NCBI GenBank assembly: GCA_017447485.1
Contig: JAFSNI010000021.1
Coordinates: forward strand, 1-56,378
Source: Candidatus Saccharimonadota bacterium
GTDB taxonomy: Bacteria; Patescibacteriota; Saccharimonadia; Saccharimonadales; Saccharimonadaceae
DNA: 56,378 nt
Direction of reading: 5' to 3'
Shown: positions 17,871-26,557 of the stretch, in pieces
How positions within the stretch are numbered: the stretch's first letter is position 1
How the letters are laid out: each line of letters starts with the position of its first letter
Program-made: the position numbers and the translations under genes
The notes under the pieces: generated by a model
The model's input: the letters and a program-made list of their open reading frames with translations, nothing else
Database searches by the model: none
Told to the model about the DNA's origin: nothing

Positions 17871-18698
17871 ATGAACAAAGTCTCTATCATCATTCCAATC
17901 TATAACACCGAAAAATATCTTAAAGCTTGCCTTGATTCCGTCAAAAACCAAACCCACCAAAATCTCGAGATCATTTTAGTCGACGATGGTTCAACCGACG
18001 ATTCCGGTAAAATCGCCGACACTTTCGCGAAATCCGATCAGCGCGTCAAAGTCATCCACCAAAAAAACGCCGGCCAATCCGCCGCCAGAAACCGCGGCTT
18101 AAAAGAGGCCACTGGCGAATTCATCAGCTTCATCGACAGCGACGATAAAGTTGATAAAACTTTCATCGAAAAGCTCCTCGCCCCCTACCAAGACGCCAAC
18201 ACCTCCATCACCGTCTGCGGTCGTCACTACGAAATGCTTCGTCAAAAATACCGTAAAACTGTTTATATTTCATATATCCGCCCACGCCGCAAACACGAAT
18301 CTAAAAAAGCCTATATTCTCTATCTGCTTACTATTGATGGCCGTATGTATTCCGCTATTGATAAATTATTCCGCGCCCCACTCGCCAAAAAACTCAAATT
18401 CAACGAATCCATTAATTTTTCCGAAGACACCAATTACGTCCTAGACTACCTTTCAAAAGCCAAAGGCGAAATTCATTTCGTTCGAGAACCTCTTTACATC
18501 TACAATTTCGGAACTGAAGGCAGTACCATCCGCAAATCTTCCATCATCTGGTCCAACTGGCAAGCCGCCTACCAAAACCTCAAATCTTGGCTCGGCCCTC
18601 ACCCAAGCCTACAAGAAAGATTCTGGCTCCACCTCGTCCATCTCCGCTGGCGCATCTCCTTCATCCGCTCCAAACGTCGCGTCGCCAAATCCCAATAA
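17871..18698 (+). CDS. Family 2 glycosyltransferase
   Basis: 275 aa, GT-A fold glycosyltransferase using a nucleotide sugar. It begins SIIIPIYNTEKYLKACLDSV, has the ED/DD motif LVDDGSTDDSG (about residues 38-48) and the DxD-containing FIDSDDKVD near residue 90. The start was set to ATG 17871 because TATAAT at 17859-17864 stands 6 nt upstream; an upstream in-frame ATG would lie before the -10 box. The last 90 nt overlap the convergent CotH-like gene. It is likely part of surface glycan synthesis with the ABC exporter downstream. Confidence 0.85.
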   Translation: MNKVSIIIPIYNTEKYLKACLDSVKNQTHQNLEIILVDDGSTDDSGKIADTFAKSDQRVKVIHQKNAGQSAARNRGLKEATGEFISFIDSDDKVDKTFIEKLLAPYQDANTSITVCGRHYEMLRQKYRKTVYISYIRPRRKHESKKAYILYLLTIDGRMYSAIDKLFRAPLAKKLKFNESINFSEDTNYVLDYLSKAKGEIHFVREPLYIYNFGTEGSTIRKSSIIWSNWQAAYQNLKSWLGPHPSLQERFWLHLVHLRWRISFIRSKRRVAKSQ

Positions 18699-19994
18699 TT
18701 CATCCAGCAACTCAAATCTCTTCTCCACCCATTCCATCAAATACCAAACTTCCGCGTCAAAATCCCCCTTTCCCCACTTCTCCGCATCCTTCCGCGCAAA
18801 CTCACCAATCTCCTGCGCCTTCAAATAAATATACCGCTTCACCACCTCTCTCTTATCCCGAAAATCTCGCTCATAAATCTCGCTCGTCAGCTCCCGAAAC
18901 TCCGGCATCTCCAAAAAATCACACATCACCCACGATATATTAATTGTTTCTAGCATCGTCTTATTTTTGTCATAACGACAAACCCCCGCCCCATCTTTTT
19001 TCTCATATGTATATTCAAACCGATTCAGCGGCGTTCCCGCATCATAAAACCCCTCCGGCCAATCGCCCCACTCCAGATTTCCAAACGCCGCATCAAAATC
19101 CCACACCGGCCCCGCATGAATCTTATCATCCGCCCCATTTTTATAAAAATACCAGCTCGTCGCATACGCATCCGGATCCGCCGCAAACTCCGAAATCAAA
19201 AAGTATCGCGCAAAAGATTCCATATCCACAATTTCACTCGCCGCTTCAAAATCTTTTCGCCTCAAAGCCACAAGTAAATCATTATATTCCGTCACAAACT
19301 CTTCCATCACCTCATCTGTCAAATCCTCCGTCACAACATCTTTTACCGTCAAGCAATCCCCATTCTTCGCCACCCACCATTTTTCTTCCTCTTTACAATA
19401 AACATTATCTAGCTCCACCAATACCCCCTCCGAATCTTTCAAATCCACCGCCAGTTTATCAACCTCCATCGACGGAATCAAATAATAAACCCCTAAATCC
19501 TCATCGTCCACTAGAAGTTCCACGAATCTCCCTTGCGGCTGATATTCCTCACCCAAAAGATTCGCCACGTAATACGCTAAATCATTCCGCATCAAGCTAT
19601 TGTCCACACTATTTGCAATCAGAGCCCACTTTTTCTTCTTTCCCATCCCCAAAAGATTGACTTTGCCATCAAATTTAATCCGATACGACTTCTTCTCCGC
19701 CATCCACGAAAAATTTCCTCGCCCTTTAATCTCCACATTATCGTAAGAAATCGTAATCCCGTTATCAAAAATCTCAACTTGATTCCCGCCATACTTAACA
19801 TCTTTCCCATTTTCCTGAATTTCTGTGAGAGTCGTATTTACCAGAGAGATTTTCATCACTGGCAGCGCCCGAACAGCCGTCTTTTCTTCTTTTTTAAAGC
19901 TTAAAACGCTCAAAAAAATCATAAGAATTAACGTCACAAACATAACACCGCTCAAGACCGATAATTTGACGCCACTCTTCTTTCTTTTTGCCAT
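18609..19994 (-). CDS. CotH kinase family surface protein
   Basis: 461 aa. An N-terminal membrane anchor or signal (LSVLSGVMFVTLILMIFLSVL, about 12-32) is followed by the CotH kinase-like domain: RNDLAYYVANLL, FVELLVDDEDLGVYYLIPSMEVDK and the metal-binding GPVWDFDAAFGN. CotH proteins are atypical secreted protein kinases, first known from Bacillus spore coats and common in non-sporulating bacteria. A -10-like TGATAAAAT lies 6 nt before the ATG. The 3' end overlaps the glycosyltransferase gene by 90 nt on the opposite strand. Confidence 0.8.
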   Translation of the reverse strand: MAKRKKSGVKLSVLSGVMFVTLILMIFLSVLSFKKEEKTAVRALPVMKISLVNTTLTEIQENGKDVKYGGNQVEIFDNGITISYDNVEIKGRGNFSWMAEKKSYRIKFDGKVNLLGMGKKKKWALIANSVDNSLMRNDLAYYVANLLGEEYQPQGRFVELLVDDEDLGVYYLIPSMEVDKLAVDLKDSEGVLVELDNVYCKEEEKWWVAKNGDCLTVKDVVTEDLTDEVMEEFVTEYNDLLVALRRKDFEAASEIVDMESFARYFLISEFAADPDAYATSWYFYKNGADDKIHAGPVWDFDAAFGNLEWGDWPEGFYDAGTPLNRFEYTYEKKDGAGVCRYDKNKTMLETINISWVMCDFLEMPEFRELTSEIYERDFRDKREVVKRYIYLKAQEIGEFARKDAEKWGKGDFDAEVWYLMEWVEKRFELLDELLGFGDATFGADEGDAPAEMDEVEPESFL

Positions 19995-20032
19995 ACTACT
20001 ATTTTATCAAAATATGCTAAAATATATAATAT

Positions 20033-20842
20033 ATGAGTATCCCTCGTGTTCTAAATCGTAAAAATCGTATTCTCTTAAAAGAACTCACCAAAACCGATTT
20101 TAAACTTCGCTACCAAGGCTCTGTCCTTGGCTACCTCTGGGCGCTACTTCGCCCTCTCATGATGTTCGCTATTCTCTACATTGTTTTTGCCAAACTCTTA
20201 AAAATCGGTGGTGACATTCCACACTATCCAGTTTATCTTCTCTGTGGCACCACTATGTGGAGCTTCTTTACCGAATGCACTTCCCAAGGCATCCAAGCCA
20301 TCGTGAATCGCGGCGACCTACTCCGAAAAATCAGTTTCCCAAAATACATCGTCGTCGTTTCTGCCACTTTAACCGCCGTTATCAACATGCTCATCAATCT
20401 CGTTGTCATTATTGTCTTCGCCCTCATCAACGGCGTTGCCCCGAGTCCAACCTGGCTCCTCGCCATCCCAGCCATTTTTGAGATCTATCTCCTTTCTCTC
20501 GGTCTCGCTTTCCTACTTGGCTCTATCAACGTCAAATATCGCGACATCACTTCCATCTGGGACGTTCTTATTCAAGCTCTCTTCTATGCCGTCCCGATTA
20601 TCTACCCAATCGCCATGGTCGCTACCACTAGTGAAGTCGCCGCCAAAATCATCCTCCTCGGCCCCATCGCCCAGGCCATTCAAGATATCCGTTTTAGTCT
20701 CATCACCCATGAAACCATCACGACCTGGAATTATATTGCTAACCCTCTCGTTATTATCCCCATCGTTTTCACTATTGGCATTCTCATCATCGGCGCCCTC
20801 GTTTTTCGTCGTAAATCTAAATTCTTCGCGGAGGAGGTCTAA
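20033..20842 (+). CDS. ABC-2 type polysaccharide exporter permease (Wzm/TagG-like)
   Basis: 269 aa with about six membrane helices and the family N-terminus KELTKTDFKLRYQGSVLGYLWALLRPL, typical of Wzm/TagG/KpsM permeases that export undecaprenyl-linked glycans. It is followed by its ATPase with a TAATG junction. An extended -10 (TGC-TAAAAT, 20018-20023) lies 9 nt before the ATG. The pair likely exports a teichoic-acid-like or O-antigen-like polymer; the cargo is inference. Confidence 0.9.
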   Translation: MSIPRVLNRKNRILLKELTKTDFKLRYQGSVLGYLWALLRPLMMFAILYIVFAKLLKIGGDIPHYPVYLLCGTTMWSFFTECTSQGIQAIVNRGDLLRKISFPKYIVVVSATLTAVINMLINLVVIIVFALINGVAPSPTWLLAIPAIFEIYLLSLGLAFLLGSINVKYRDITSIWDVLIQALFYAVPIIYPIAMVATTSEVAAKIILLGPIAQAIQDIRFSLITHETITTWNYIANPLVIIPIVFTIGILIIGALVFRRKSKFFAEEV

Positions 20843-21618
20843 TGAAACGTCCTGTTGGCACTCGTACTGAAATTATCGACAAGAACGCTCCGGCTATCAC
20901 CGTCAAAAATCTACATAAGAGTTTTCATCTCCCCACCGAACAGGCCTTCGGCTTAAAACAAGCTATCTTTAACCGCCTTCGCGGCGTTAAAGGCTACAGA
21001 GAACAAAAAGTCTTAAAGGGCCTCGACTTCGAAATCAAACAAGGTGAATTTCTCGGCATCGTCGGCAAAAACGGCTCCGGCAAGTCCACCCTTTTAAAGA
21101 TTCTTGCCGGCATTTATTATCCTGAAAAAGGCGACATTACTATTAACGGCACGCTTGTTCCGTTTATTGAACTTGGCGTCGGCTTCAACCCTGAGCTCAC
21201 CGGCCGCGAGAATGTTTACATGAACGGTGCCCTGCTTGGTTTTTCTAACGCCGAGATGGATAAGATGTATGACGACATTTGGGAATTTGCCGAACTTAAA
21301 GATTTCCAAGATCAAAAACTAAAGAACTATTCTAGTGGTATGCAAGTCCGCCTCGCCTTCTCTATCGCTATCCGCGCTCGCGGTGACATCCTTCTGCTCG
21401 ACGAAGTTCTTGCCGTCGGCGACGCCGCTTTTCAACAAAAATGCGAAAAGTATTTTGAGAATCTTAAGGAAAATCACCAAACCGTCATTCTTGTCACCCA
21501 CTCCATGGACAACGTCCGTCGCTTCTGCACCCGCGCCATTCTAATTGACGACGGCAAAATCGTCAAAGACGGCGCCCCAGATAAAATCGCCGACGCCTAC
21601 CTTAAACTATGGTCCTAA
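20842..21618 (+). CDS. ABC transporter ATPase, polysaccharide exporter (Wzt/TagH-like)
   Basis: 258 aa. Walker A GKNGSGKSTLLKIL (about 75-88), signature YSSGMQVRLAF, Walker B ILLLDEVLAVGD and the H-loop VTHSMDN are in order. The insertion before Walker A (LKQAIFNRLRGVKGYREQKVLKGLDFEI) and the family sequence GVGFNPELTGRENVYMNGALLG are typical of the Wzt/TagH group. There is no extra C-terminal carbohydrate-binding domain, as in TagH-short forms. Stop and start overlap with the permease (TAATG). Its end overlaps the convergent glycosyltransferase by 12 nt. Confidence 0.93.
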   Translation: MKRPVGTRTEIIDKNAPAITVKNLHKSFHLPTEQAFGLKQAIFNRLRGVKGYREQKVLKGLDFEIKQGEFLGIVGKNGSGKSTLLKILAGIYYPEKGDITINGTLVPFIELGVGFNPELTGRENVYMNGALLGFSNAEMDKMYDDIWEFAELKDFQDQKLKNYSSGMQVRLAFSIAIRARGDILLLDEVLAVGDAAFQQKCEKYFENLKENHQTVILVTHSMDNVRRFCTRAILIDDGKIVKDGAPDKIADAYLKLWS

Positions 21619-22953
21619 AACTTTATTCAAGTTCTCATCAATCACTTGCACGCGCTTAGCCCAAGTATTCTCTTTTGCCTGCAATAATAATTCTTTACGC
21701 TTATCAAGGTCCTTACGATCTCCAATCGCTTTTGCCAAATTCTCCTCAAACTCGTCATCATCTTTCGACATATAAACAAATTTATAACCCCTACATTCTT
21801 GCAAGTCCCTCGTGCAAACTGTCGGCAACCCCGCCGCCATATATTCAAACAATTTTACCGGTGACGTCGCCTTAGCAATCTCCCCCCGTTTAAACGGGAT
21901 CATCGCCACATCAAAACGACTAGCATACTTTGGTAAATTCTCGTAATTTTTTGCTCCTAAATTATGCACATTCGGTTTTTTCTCCAAATCCACCGCCGCA
22001 CCATTATAGTCCACCCCTAAATACACAAATTCCCACTCTTTATGTTTGTCTGCAATTTGGTTCAACATTACAAAATCAATCCACGGCGCCAAAGCTCCAT
22101 AAAAACCAATGATTGGCTTTTTCTTTTCAACTATATTTTTCAGATCCATCGGCATAGCCAAATCAACATTCTTTTCAAAATCAAAATGCTCCACATTCAC
22201 CGCATTTCTCGCCATCACGATTTTCTGCCTTTTACCCAAATGTTTTTCCAATTCATCGTGTAATCTTCCCGCCGTCGCCATACAAAGAACCGGCTTCAAC
22301 TCTTTGAGCTTATCCCATACTTCCATTTGAATACTTAAATCACCCGATATGTCCTCATGAAATTCATCTAAATAATCATAAATAATTTTATAGCCTAAAT
22401 CCTTCTCCTTTTTCAAAATTCTATATTCAGTCGGCATATTATTCGGCGACAAGAAATAACAACTTTTACACTTTTTCGGAAGTTCATCCAGAAATCTCTC
22501 TGAATTTACCGTAATTAAGTTCTTTTTTATCGTCCGAAAATCATCAAGCACATTATCATATTCCAAGTAGACTACAAAATAACCTATTTTACTAAATTCC
22601 GTCGCGAGATGATGCGGCCTTTGCTTTAGTTTCAAATCAAACGGCACACTATTTAGCACTATAATCTTCTCATATCCCTCCGCCAATTTTGCAATTCTCT
22701 GCATTATTTTATGATCTCGCCTAATCCGTTTTGCATCCAAAACTTTCTTCCCCGCCGCACCAACTTTTTCTAATGCATCCCGTCGTTTAGTGTTTTTCGG
22801 AAACACCCCATTATAACCATTCGCAATTTTTTCCGCAAACTTAAAGCGCTTCGAATTTGTCAACTTTTTTAAATATTTATTCTCACGGCGAACAATATCA
22901 TTCTCGCGTTCAAGTCTTTTTATTTTCTCTTTGAGTTCTTTTTCCGTAGTCAC
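21607..22953 (-). CDS. GT4-like glycosyltransferase with N-terminal coiled coil
   Basis: 448 aa. Residues 1-35 form a charged coiled coil (KELKEKIKRLERENDIVRRE). The main body has two Rossmann-type halves; the C-terminal half contains PIIGFYGALAPWID and the nucleotide-sugar site AKATSPVKLFEYMAAGLPTV (E of the EX7E type), typical of GT-B glycosyltransferases. It sits one base after the wecB gene on the minus strand, so it is probably in the same operon. Sugar specificity is unknown. Confidence 0.8.
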   Translation of the reverse strand: MTTEKELKEKIKRLERENDIVRRENKYLKKLTNSKRFKFAEKIANGYNGVFPKNTKRRDALEKVGAAGKKVLDAKRIRRDHKIMQRIAKLAEGYEKIIVLNSVPFDLKLKQRPHHLATEFSKIGYFVVYLEYDNVLDDFRTIKKNLITVNSERFLDELPKKCKSCYFLSPNNMPTEYRILKKEKDLGYKIIYDYLDEFHEDISGDLSIQMEVWDKLKELKPVLCMATAGRLHDELEKHLGKRQKIVMARNAVNVEHFDFEKNVDLAMPMDLKNIVEKKKPIIGFYGALAPWIDFVMLNQIADKHKEWEFVYLGVDYNGAAVDLEKKPNVHNLGAKNYENLPKYASRFDVAMIPFKRGEIAKATSPVKLFEYMAAGLPTVCTRDLQECRGYKFVYMSKDDDEFEENLAKAIGDRKDLDKRKELLLQAKENTWAKRVQVIDENLNKVLGP

Positions 22954-22954
22954 G

Positions 22955-24049
22955 CTAATCCTCCATTAAAGCATTTACTATATATTTACTTGCAAAACCA
23001 TCCCCATACGGGTTTTTCGCTTGCGACATTCTGTCATATTCAACCTTGTCGCTTAATAATCTTTTAGCTTCTTCGTAAACATTTTCAAAGTCAGTTCCCA
23101 CTAATTTCAAAGTCCCAGCCTCTATACCTTCTGGCCGCTCAGTCGTGTCACGAAGCACTAACACCGGCTTTCCGAGCGATGGCGCTTCTTCTTGCACTCC
23201 GCCACTATCCGACATAATAAAATATGCTCTCTCCATGAAATTATGAAAGTCTAATACATCCAGTGGTTCTATCAACTTAACCTTGTCACTATCCCTAAAA
23301 ACCTCTTTTGCCGTCTCTTGCACCTTCGGGTTCAAATGCACCGGATAAATCACTTTCACGTCCGGAAATTCTTCAGTCAGTTTTCTAATCGCTTTGAAAA
23401 ACTGTCTCATCGGCTCACCCAGATTTTCACGCCTATGTGCCGTCATCAAAATCAATCTGCTATCGCTCGCCCAATCTAAAATTTCATTCTGATAATTTTC
23501 CGAAACCGTCGTCTTCAACGCATCAATTGCCGTATTCCCGGTCACAAAAATCTTTTGCCCTTTATTTAATCTGCCTTCAAGATTCTTTTTACTCGTTTCC
23601 GTTGGTGCAAACAAATAATCCGCAATTCTATCAATAATCTGACGATTCATTTCCTCTGGAAACGGCGAATACTTGTCATAAGTCCGAAGCCCCGCCTCCA
23701 CGTGCCCAACCGGTATCTGCTGATAAAAAGCCGCGAGTGCCGCCGCCATCGCCGTAGTGGTATCACCATGTACTAGAACCACATCCGGCTTTTCTTTTAA
23801 AATAACTTCTTCAATCCCCTGAAGCACCGTCGACGTAATATATGCCAAACTCTGCCCAGGCTTCATAATATCAAGATCATAATCCGGCCTTATCTTAAAA
23901 ATTTCCAAAACTTGATCAAGCATGCCACGATGTTGCGCAGTCACACAGACCACCGATTGTATCCCCTCACGAGATTCCAACTCTTTCACTACCGGCGCCA
24001 TCTTAATTGCTTCCGGCCGCGTACCAAAAACAGATAGTATTTTTTTCAT
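22955..24049 (-). CDS. wecB: UDP-N-acetylglucosamine 2-epimerase (non-hydrolysing)
   Basis: 364 aa, normal length for WecB/MnaA. It converts UDP-GlcNAc to UDP-ManNAc for cell-surface polymers. Visible motifs: VFGTRPEAIKMAPVV at the N-terminus, VHGDTTTAMAAALAAFY, GHVEAGLRTYDKYSPFPEEMN, LMTAHRRENLG, and SDSGGVQEEAPSLGKPVLVLR, covering the catalytic and UDP-binding residues. A TGATATAAT box lies 7 nt before the ATG (leaderless layout). It is first in an operon with the GT4-like gene. Confidence 0.95.
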   Translation of the reverse strand: MKKILSVFGTRPEAIKMAPVVKELESREGIQSVVCVTAQHRGMLDQVLEIFKIRPDYDLDIMKPGQSLAYITSTVLQGIEEVILKEKPDVVLVHGDTTTAMAAALAAFYQQIPVGHVEAGLRTYDKYSPFPEEMNRQIIDRIADYLFAPTETSKKNLEGRLNKGQKIFVTGNTAIDALKTTVSENYQNEILDWASDSRLILMTAHRRENLGEPMRQFFKAIRKLTEEFPDVKVIYPVHLNPKVQETAKEVFRDSDKVKLIEPLDVLDFHNFMERAYFIMSDSGGVQEEAPSLGKPVLVLRDTTERPEGIEAGTLKLVGTDFENVYEEAKRLLSDKVEYDRMSQAKNPYGDGFASKYIVNALMED

Positions 24050-24074
24050 ACTATATATTATATCATAGGCCTCC

Positions 24075-25670
24075 CTAGCTAGCTAATTTTACTTTAGCTC
24101 CCGTCTTCACATCCCAATATATACTACCATTCTCAAACGTTTGGTGCACACCATTCTTATCTACTATTTCACTGCTGGTTGGATAACCAAGTGTTCCCCA
24201 TTCTGTTCCTTCCTTAACATAAGTTAAGAAAATCCCACCAGACACATCATAAGCTCCAGTTTTTTCTGTCCAATATATATTACCAGTTTCAAATGCCTGG
24301 TAGCACCCACCATTAGCTAGTCCACATTTACCACTATTTAAGAATTTTCCGAGTTTACTCTTTACGCCACCTAGTTCCAACCACTTCGCTTCTGCAAATT
24401 TTCTAATTGGCCATGCTCCTGTCCTTACATCCCAATATATACTACCATTCTCAAACGTTTGGTGCACACCATTCTTATCTACTATTTCACTGCTGGTTGG
24501 ATAACCAAATTCCTTTCGCAGTGTATCCCACATAATCAATATTCCCCCAGACACATCCCACGCTCCCGTCTTCTCAGTCCAATAAATATACCCCTGCTCA
24601 AACTCCTTATAATACCCGCCGTCCATTTTCTTTATTTGGCTCTTTGCTTTTCCCAAAACCGTCGCCTCTTTCTCACGCGCCGCAATATCTATCTTTGCTT
24701 GCTCTTCCGCACTAAGCTTAACGGTCTCCGCCTTCTCTTCCGTTGTGCTTGTTGCACCTTTTGGTGCTACATTCCCCTCCGCCGCAGAATCCGCAGAAGC
24801 CGCAGCTCCAGCCGTCGCCACTGGCGCCTCATCCAAAATCCCCCCAAACCAATCCTGGAAATAAAGATAAAAGTTCCGGTTCCCATACGCCCCACATGTC
24901 GCCGAACCATACCCTGCCGCGAGTGCCGCCGCATTCGGCTGATACGGCGTATACCGATACAGTGCCGATGTCGCCAAATTCTTAATCTCCACTACCGACC
25001 CCCCACAACTCGCCGACGGATTATATTGAATATAGTTCTTCCCAAGCGGATAATTCGTCCACCCGCCCCCCAAAACCTCCGCAAACAGCGCCGCTGCTTT
25101 CCGCACTTGATTCTTAAATCCATAATATTTCTCCGAGCATGGCGCCGTGTCCGGACATCCATATCCCGTCGCCTTCCGATAATCCGAATTGTTTGGAATC
25201 TTATCCGTAATCAGCCCTGTCTCTTTTTGCAATAATACTAGCAGCACTTGCGGATTAATCTTATAATCCTGCGCCGCTTGCCAAATAATGTGCGCCGCCG
25301 TCTCCCCCTTACCAATCACTTCCCCATCGCCAAATAATTCTTCCGACAGACACACAAAATGCCCATCCTCAAAATGCCATTTTATATTCGGATTCTTCTC
25401 TGACAGACTTTTATATAACGCTTCATCTTTATTATCACAACTATTCTTGCTCGTCAAAAACTTCTGAATTTCCGCCTCCGTCATCGCCTTATATCGTCCC
25501 ATCTGGTAGTCCGAAATAATATTCCCCGCATCAAACTTCGCAAGGCTCGCCGCCTCCACTTTCACCTCATCTTTTCGGCTCACATTTACCATCACCGTAA
25601 ACAAAAACACCGCGACAAATATCGCCAAGCTTCTAAACCCGATTGCCCTGTAGTTTATTCTTCTTGTCAC
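24075..25670 (-). CDS. Secreted LGFP-repeat cell-wall protein
   Basis: 531 aa. A membrane/signal segment near residues 12-27 is followed by a domain of about 230 residues (IISDYQMGRYKAMTEAEI, QVLLVLLQKETGLI, cysteine pairs) that resembles lytic-transglycosylase-like domains; this is a weak call. A low-complexity linker then leads to LGFP-type repeats (EFGYPTSSEIV...HQTFENGSIYWD, LGYPTSSEIV...). LGFP repeats are known from secreted proteins of mycolic-acid Actinobacteria. Start is GTG at 25670, overlapping the upstream stop (GTGA). Confidence 0.75.
   Translation of the reverse strand: MTRRINYRAIGFRSLAIFVAVFLFTVMVNVSRKDEVKVEAASLAKFDAGNIISDYQMGRYKAMTEAEIQKFLTSKNSCDNKDEALYKSLSEKNPNIKWHFEDGHFVCLSEELFGDGEVIGKGETAAHIIWQAAQDYKINPQVLLVLLQKETGLITDKIPNNSDYRKATGYGCPDTAPCSEKYYGFKNQVRKAAALFAEVLGGGWTNYPLGKNYIQYNPSASCGGSVVEIKNLATSALYRYTPYQPNAAALAAGYGSATCGAYGNRNFYLYFQDWFGGILDEAPVATAGAAASADSAAEGNVAPKGATSTTEEKAETVKLSAEEQAKIDIAAREKEATVLGKAKSQIKKMDGGYYKEFEQGYIYWTEKTGAWDVSGGILIMWDTLRKEFGYPTSSEIVDKNGVHQTFENGSIYWDVRTGAWPIRKFAEAKWLELGGVKSKLGKFLNSGKCGLANGGCYQAFETGNIYWTEKTGAYDVSGGIFLTYVKEGTEWGTLGYPTSSEIVDKNGVHQTFENGSIYWDVKTGAKVKLAS
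24109..24508. repeat. Two identical 82-bp direct repeats inside the LGFP gene
   Basis: 24109-24190 and 24427-24508 are identical, 318 bp apart (106 codons, in frame). They encode the same LGFP-repeat segment. Identity at synonymous sites points to recent duplication or gene conversion, and recombination could change the repeat number. Confidence 0.9.
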
Positions 25671-26224
25671 AAACTTACCTCACCTTCTATTGTACCAGTT
25701 TTCTCTCCTGCCGTCACCACAATCCTAATGTTTAATTTTCCAGACCCCAACCCCGTCGTCGCCACATTAAACCCTTTACATGTCGCCGTCGCCGCCGAAT
25801 CTATCACTCCCACCGTCTCATCGTAAACCACACTTTCACCCCGCACCAGCTCCAGTTTACAAGTCCCCTCCGTCAAATACTGATCAATATTCACCCTCAC
25901 CATCAAATTCCCATCATTCACCCCCGCGTAAGTAATCACCCCGGTCAACTTTTCGCCAGTATTCGGGTCGTTTCCGTCAAACTGTTTAATTTCTTCCTTC
26001 CCCGTGTCAACCTTACTCTCTTCGCTTTTAACTTCATCTTCTACCTCTTCCTTCTTCTCGTCTTCCTTCACTTCCACAGGCTCCGCCGCCACCGGCTCAT
26101 CACTCACTTCCGGCTCTCTTGTTTCAAAACTTTTCCAAACTAAAAACCCGCCGCCCGCCATCACCGCAATCAAAATCAAAACCCCTGCATACTTCGCCCA
26201 ATTTTTCCGCTTTCGTCCCGTCAT
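25667..26224 (-). CDS. Membrane-anchored protein of unknown function
   Basis: 185 aa from ATG 26224. A basic start (TGRKRKNWAKY) is followed by one membrane helix (AGVLILIAVMAGGGFLVW, about 11-28), an acidic stretch (residues about 38-75, rich in E/K), and a C-terminal beta-rich domain of about 100 residues with two cysteines (GTCKLELVRGE, ATATCKGF). The start overlaps the LexA-like stop (ATGA), and the 3' end overlaps the LGFP gene start (GTGA), so the three form one operon. The function is not recognised. Confidence 0.7.
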   Translation of the reverse strand: MTGRKRKNWAKYAGVLILIAVMAGGGFLVWKSFETREPEVSDEPVAAEPVEVKEDEKKEEVEDEVKSEESKVDTGKEEIKQFDGNDPNTGEKLTGVITYAGVNDGNLMVRVNIDQYLTEGTCKLELVRGESVVYDETVGVIDSAATATCKGFNVATTGLGSGKLNIRIVVTAGEKTGTIEGEVSL

Positions 26225-26538
26225 AAATTCAAAATCTCCATCGCTTTTTTTAAAATCCCCCGCTCCTCTTCTGTGCAATCCATCATCTTCACCCGAAATA
26301 GCTCCACCGTCTCCTCATGTTTATAGTCCAAAATCTCCAGCGACCGCGCCGCCCCCGGCACTTTCCGCAAAACTCCCTTTTCCACCAAATTGTCAATATG
26401 TTCCGCCACCGCCGACACACTCGCGAGCTCCAGCCCCGCCTGGATTTCCCGATACGACGGCGAAATCCCCCGTTCTTCCGTAAAATCCTGGATGAAGTTC
26501 AAAACCGCTAATTGTTTTTTCGTTAATTTAATAGTCAT
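26221..26538 (-). CDS. LexA-type winged-helix protein without protease domain
   Basis: 105 aa from ATG 26538. The N-terminal 65 residues match the LexA DNA-binding domain (LTKKQLAVLNFIQDFTEERG, SPSYREIQAGLELASVSAVAEHIDNLVEKG, then a wing). The Ser/Lys protease domain of LexA is absent, so it cannot self-cleave in an SOS response. It is first in an operon with two envelope genes and is divergent from the LCP gene, sharing a palindromic -10 region. It may act as a repressor of these envelope genes (inference). Confidence 0.75.
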   Translation of the reverse strand: MTIKLTKKQLAVLNFIQDFTEERGISPSYREIQAGLELASVSAVAEHIDNLVEKGVLRKVPGAARSLEILDYKHEETVELFRVKMMDCTEEERGILKKAMEILNL

Positions 26539-26543
26539 TATGC

Positions 26544-26553
26544 TATAATTATA
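26544..26553. promoter_or_regulatory. Overlapping divergent -10 boxes, LexA-like and LCP genes
   Basis: The palindrome TATAATTATA holds TATAAT on the plus strand (26544-26549, 8 nt before the LCP ATG) and TATAAT on the minus strand (rc of 26548-26553, 9 nt before the LexA-like ATG). Both leaders are almost absent, and the two promoters exclude each other. Confidence 0.65.
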
Positions 26554-26557
26554 AATA

